This document shows positions 5,241 through 5,362 of a stretch of 5,362 bases of DNA, piece after piece; within the stretch, counting starts at the first letter, position 1, and the number at the start of each line of letters is the position of its first letter. Source of the DNA: Syntrophothermus sp. UBA1445 (GTDB lineage Bacteria > Bacillota > Syntrophomonadia > Syntrophomonadales > DTU052); the NCBI GenBank assembly GCA_002329495.1, contig DCTH01000038.1:2494-7855 (forward strand), given 5' to 3'. A program made the translations under genes and the position numbers. The notes beneath the pieces were generated by a model. That model ran no database searches. It was not told the DNA's origin and worked only from the letters and a program-made list of their open reading frames with translations.

Positions 5241-5362
5241 GTGACGAGCAGTATTAAGAGAATTGGGGTATTGACCGGTGGCGGGGACTGTCCCGGACTC
5301 AACGCAGTTATCCGCGCCGTCGTAAAGTCTGCCATCCTGGGCTATAACTACGAGGTAATTGG
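5241..5362 (+). CDS. pfkA: 6-phosphofructokinase, N-terminal part (cut by window edge)
   Basis: Only 40 complete codons are present. After VTSSIKR comes [19 protein letters not shown] (residues 8-26), the phosphofructokinase N-terminal nucleotide- or pyrophosphate-binding loop. The enzyme phosphorylates fructose 6-phosphate to fructose 1,6-bisphosphate in glycolysis in the cytoplasm. The GGGDCPGLN form, rather than SGGDAPGMN of E. coli-type PfkA, is typical of the group III family, which includes both ATP- and PPi-dependent enzymes. The Gly/Asp position that separates these donors is beyond the window edge, so the phosphate donor is undetermined. It is separated from the protease gene by 200 bases containing a hairpin and is probably an independent transcription unit. 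The assignment to the family is firm despite truncation. Confidence 0.88.
   Translation, partial: MTSSIKRIGVLTGGGDCPGLNAVIRAVVKSAILGYNYEVI

Noticed and set aside
5280..5298. Third copy of the GGGGACTG repeat core
   Set aside because: It is the codons of the conserved GGGDCPG loop of phosphofructokinase, so the similarity is coincidental.
1..5362. Mobile elements, CRISPR arrays, toxin-antitoxin or defence genes
   Set aside because: No transposase, integrase, direct-repeat array or defence motif is visible. All long frames are explained by housekeeping or regulatory genes.

Overview
The window looks like ordinary chromosome of a Gram-positive, probably anaerobic, member of the Bacillota (class Clostridia, Peptococcaceae/Syntrophomonadaceae-like). 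This is inferred from strong AGGAGG-type ribosome sites, frequent non-ATG starts (TTG, GTG, probably CTG), a membrane-anchored single-PDZ HtrA next to a two-component system, a PP-loop protein fused to an NFACT-R-like domain, and a DUF523 protein. Base composition is moderate and even, with no visible sign of recent transfer. I see no tRNA, rRNA, CRISPR array, insertion sequence or phage gene.

Left block (1-1575, minus strand). A DUF523/TudS-type protein (1108-1575) is followed after 86 bases by a PP-loop ATPase with a CxxC plus third-Cys pattern and an NFACT-R-like C-terminal domain (41-1021). They are probably co-transcribed from a good minus-strand promoter at 1611-1639. The PP-loop protein resembles tRNA sulfur-insertion enzymes. 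DUF523 includes iron-sulfur enzymes that remove sulfur from thiouracil or thiouridine. The pair is therefore a candidate 'writer plus eraser' for RNA thiolation, which is the most interesting hypothesis here.

Centre and right block (1650-5040, plus strand). An OmpR/PhoB-family response regulator (1650-2345), a membrane histidine kinase (2332-3732, probable CTG start inside the regulator's 3' end) and an HtrA/DegP-like serine protease (3877-5040) form a probable envelope-stress module, laid out like CssRS-HtrA systems. The protease has a 144-base leader region with a perfect TATAAT box and possible RNA structure, so it may also have its own, possibly regulator-dependent, promoter. The regulator gene and the DUF523 gene are divergent and their predicted promoters overlap.

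Right edge. After a hairpin at 5102-5124 comes the 5' end of a 6-phosphofructokinase gene (from 5241), cut by the window edge. Hairpin elements at both ends of the window share a GAACC(A)GTCCCCGAC core. Each lies just downstream of a gene in the gene's sense orientation, suggesting a dispersed REP-like or terminator-associated repeat.
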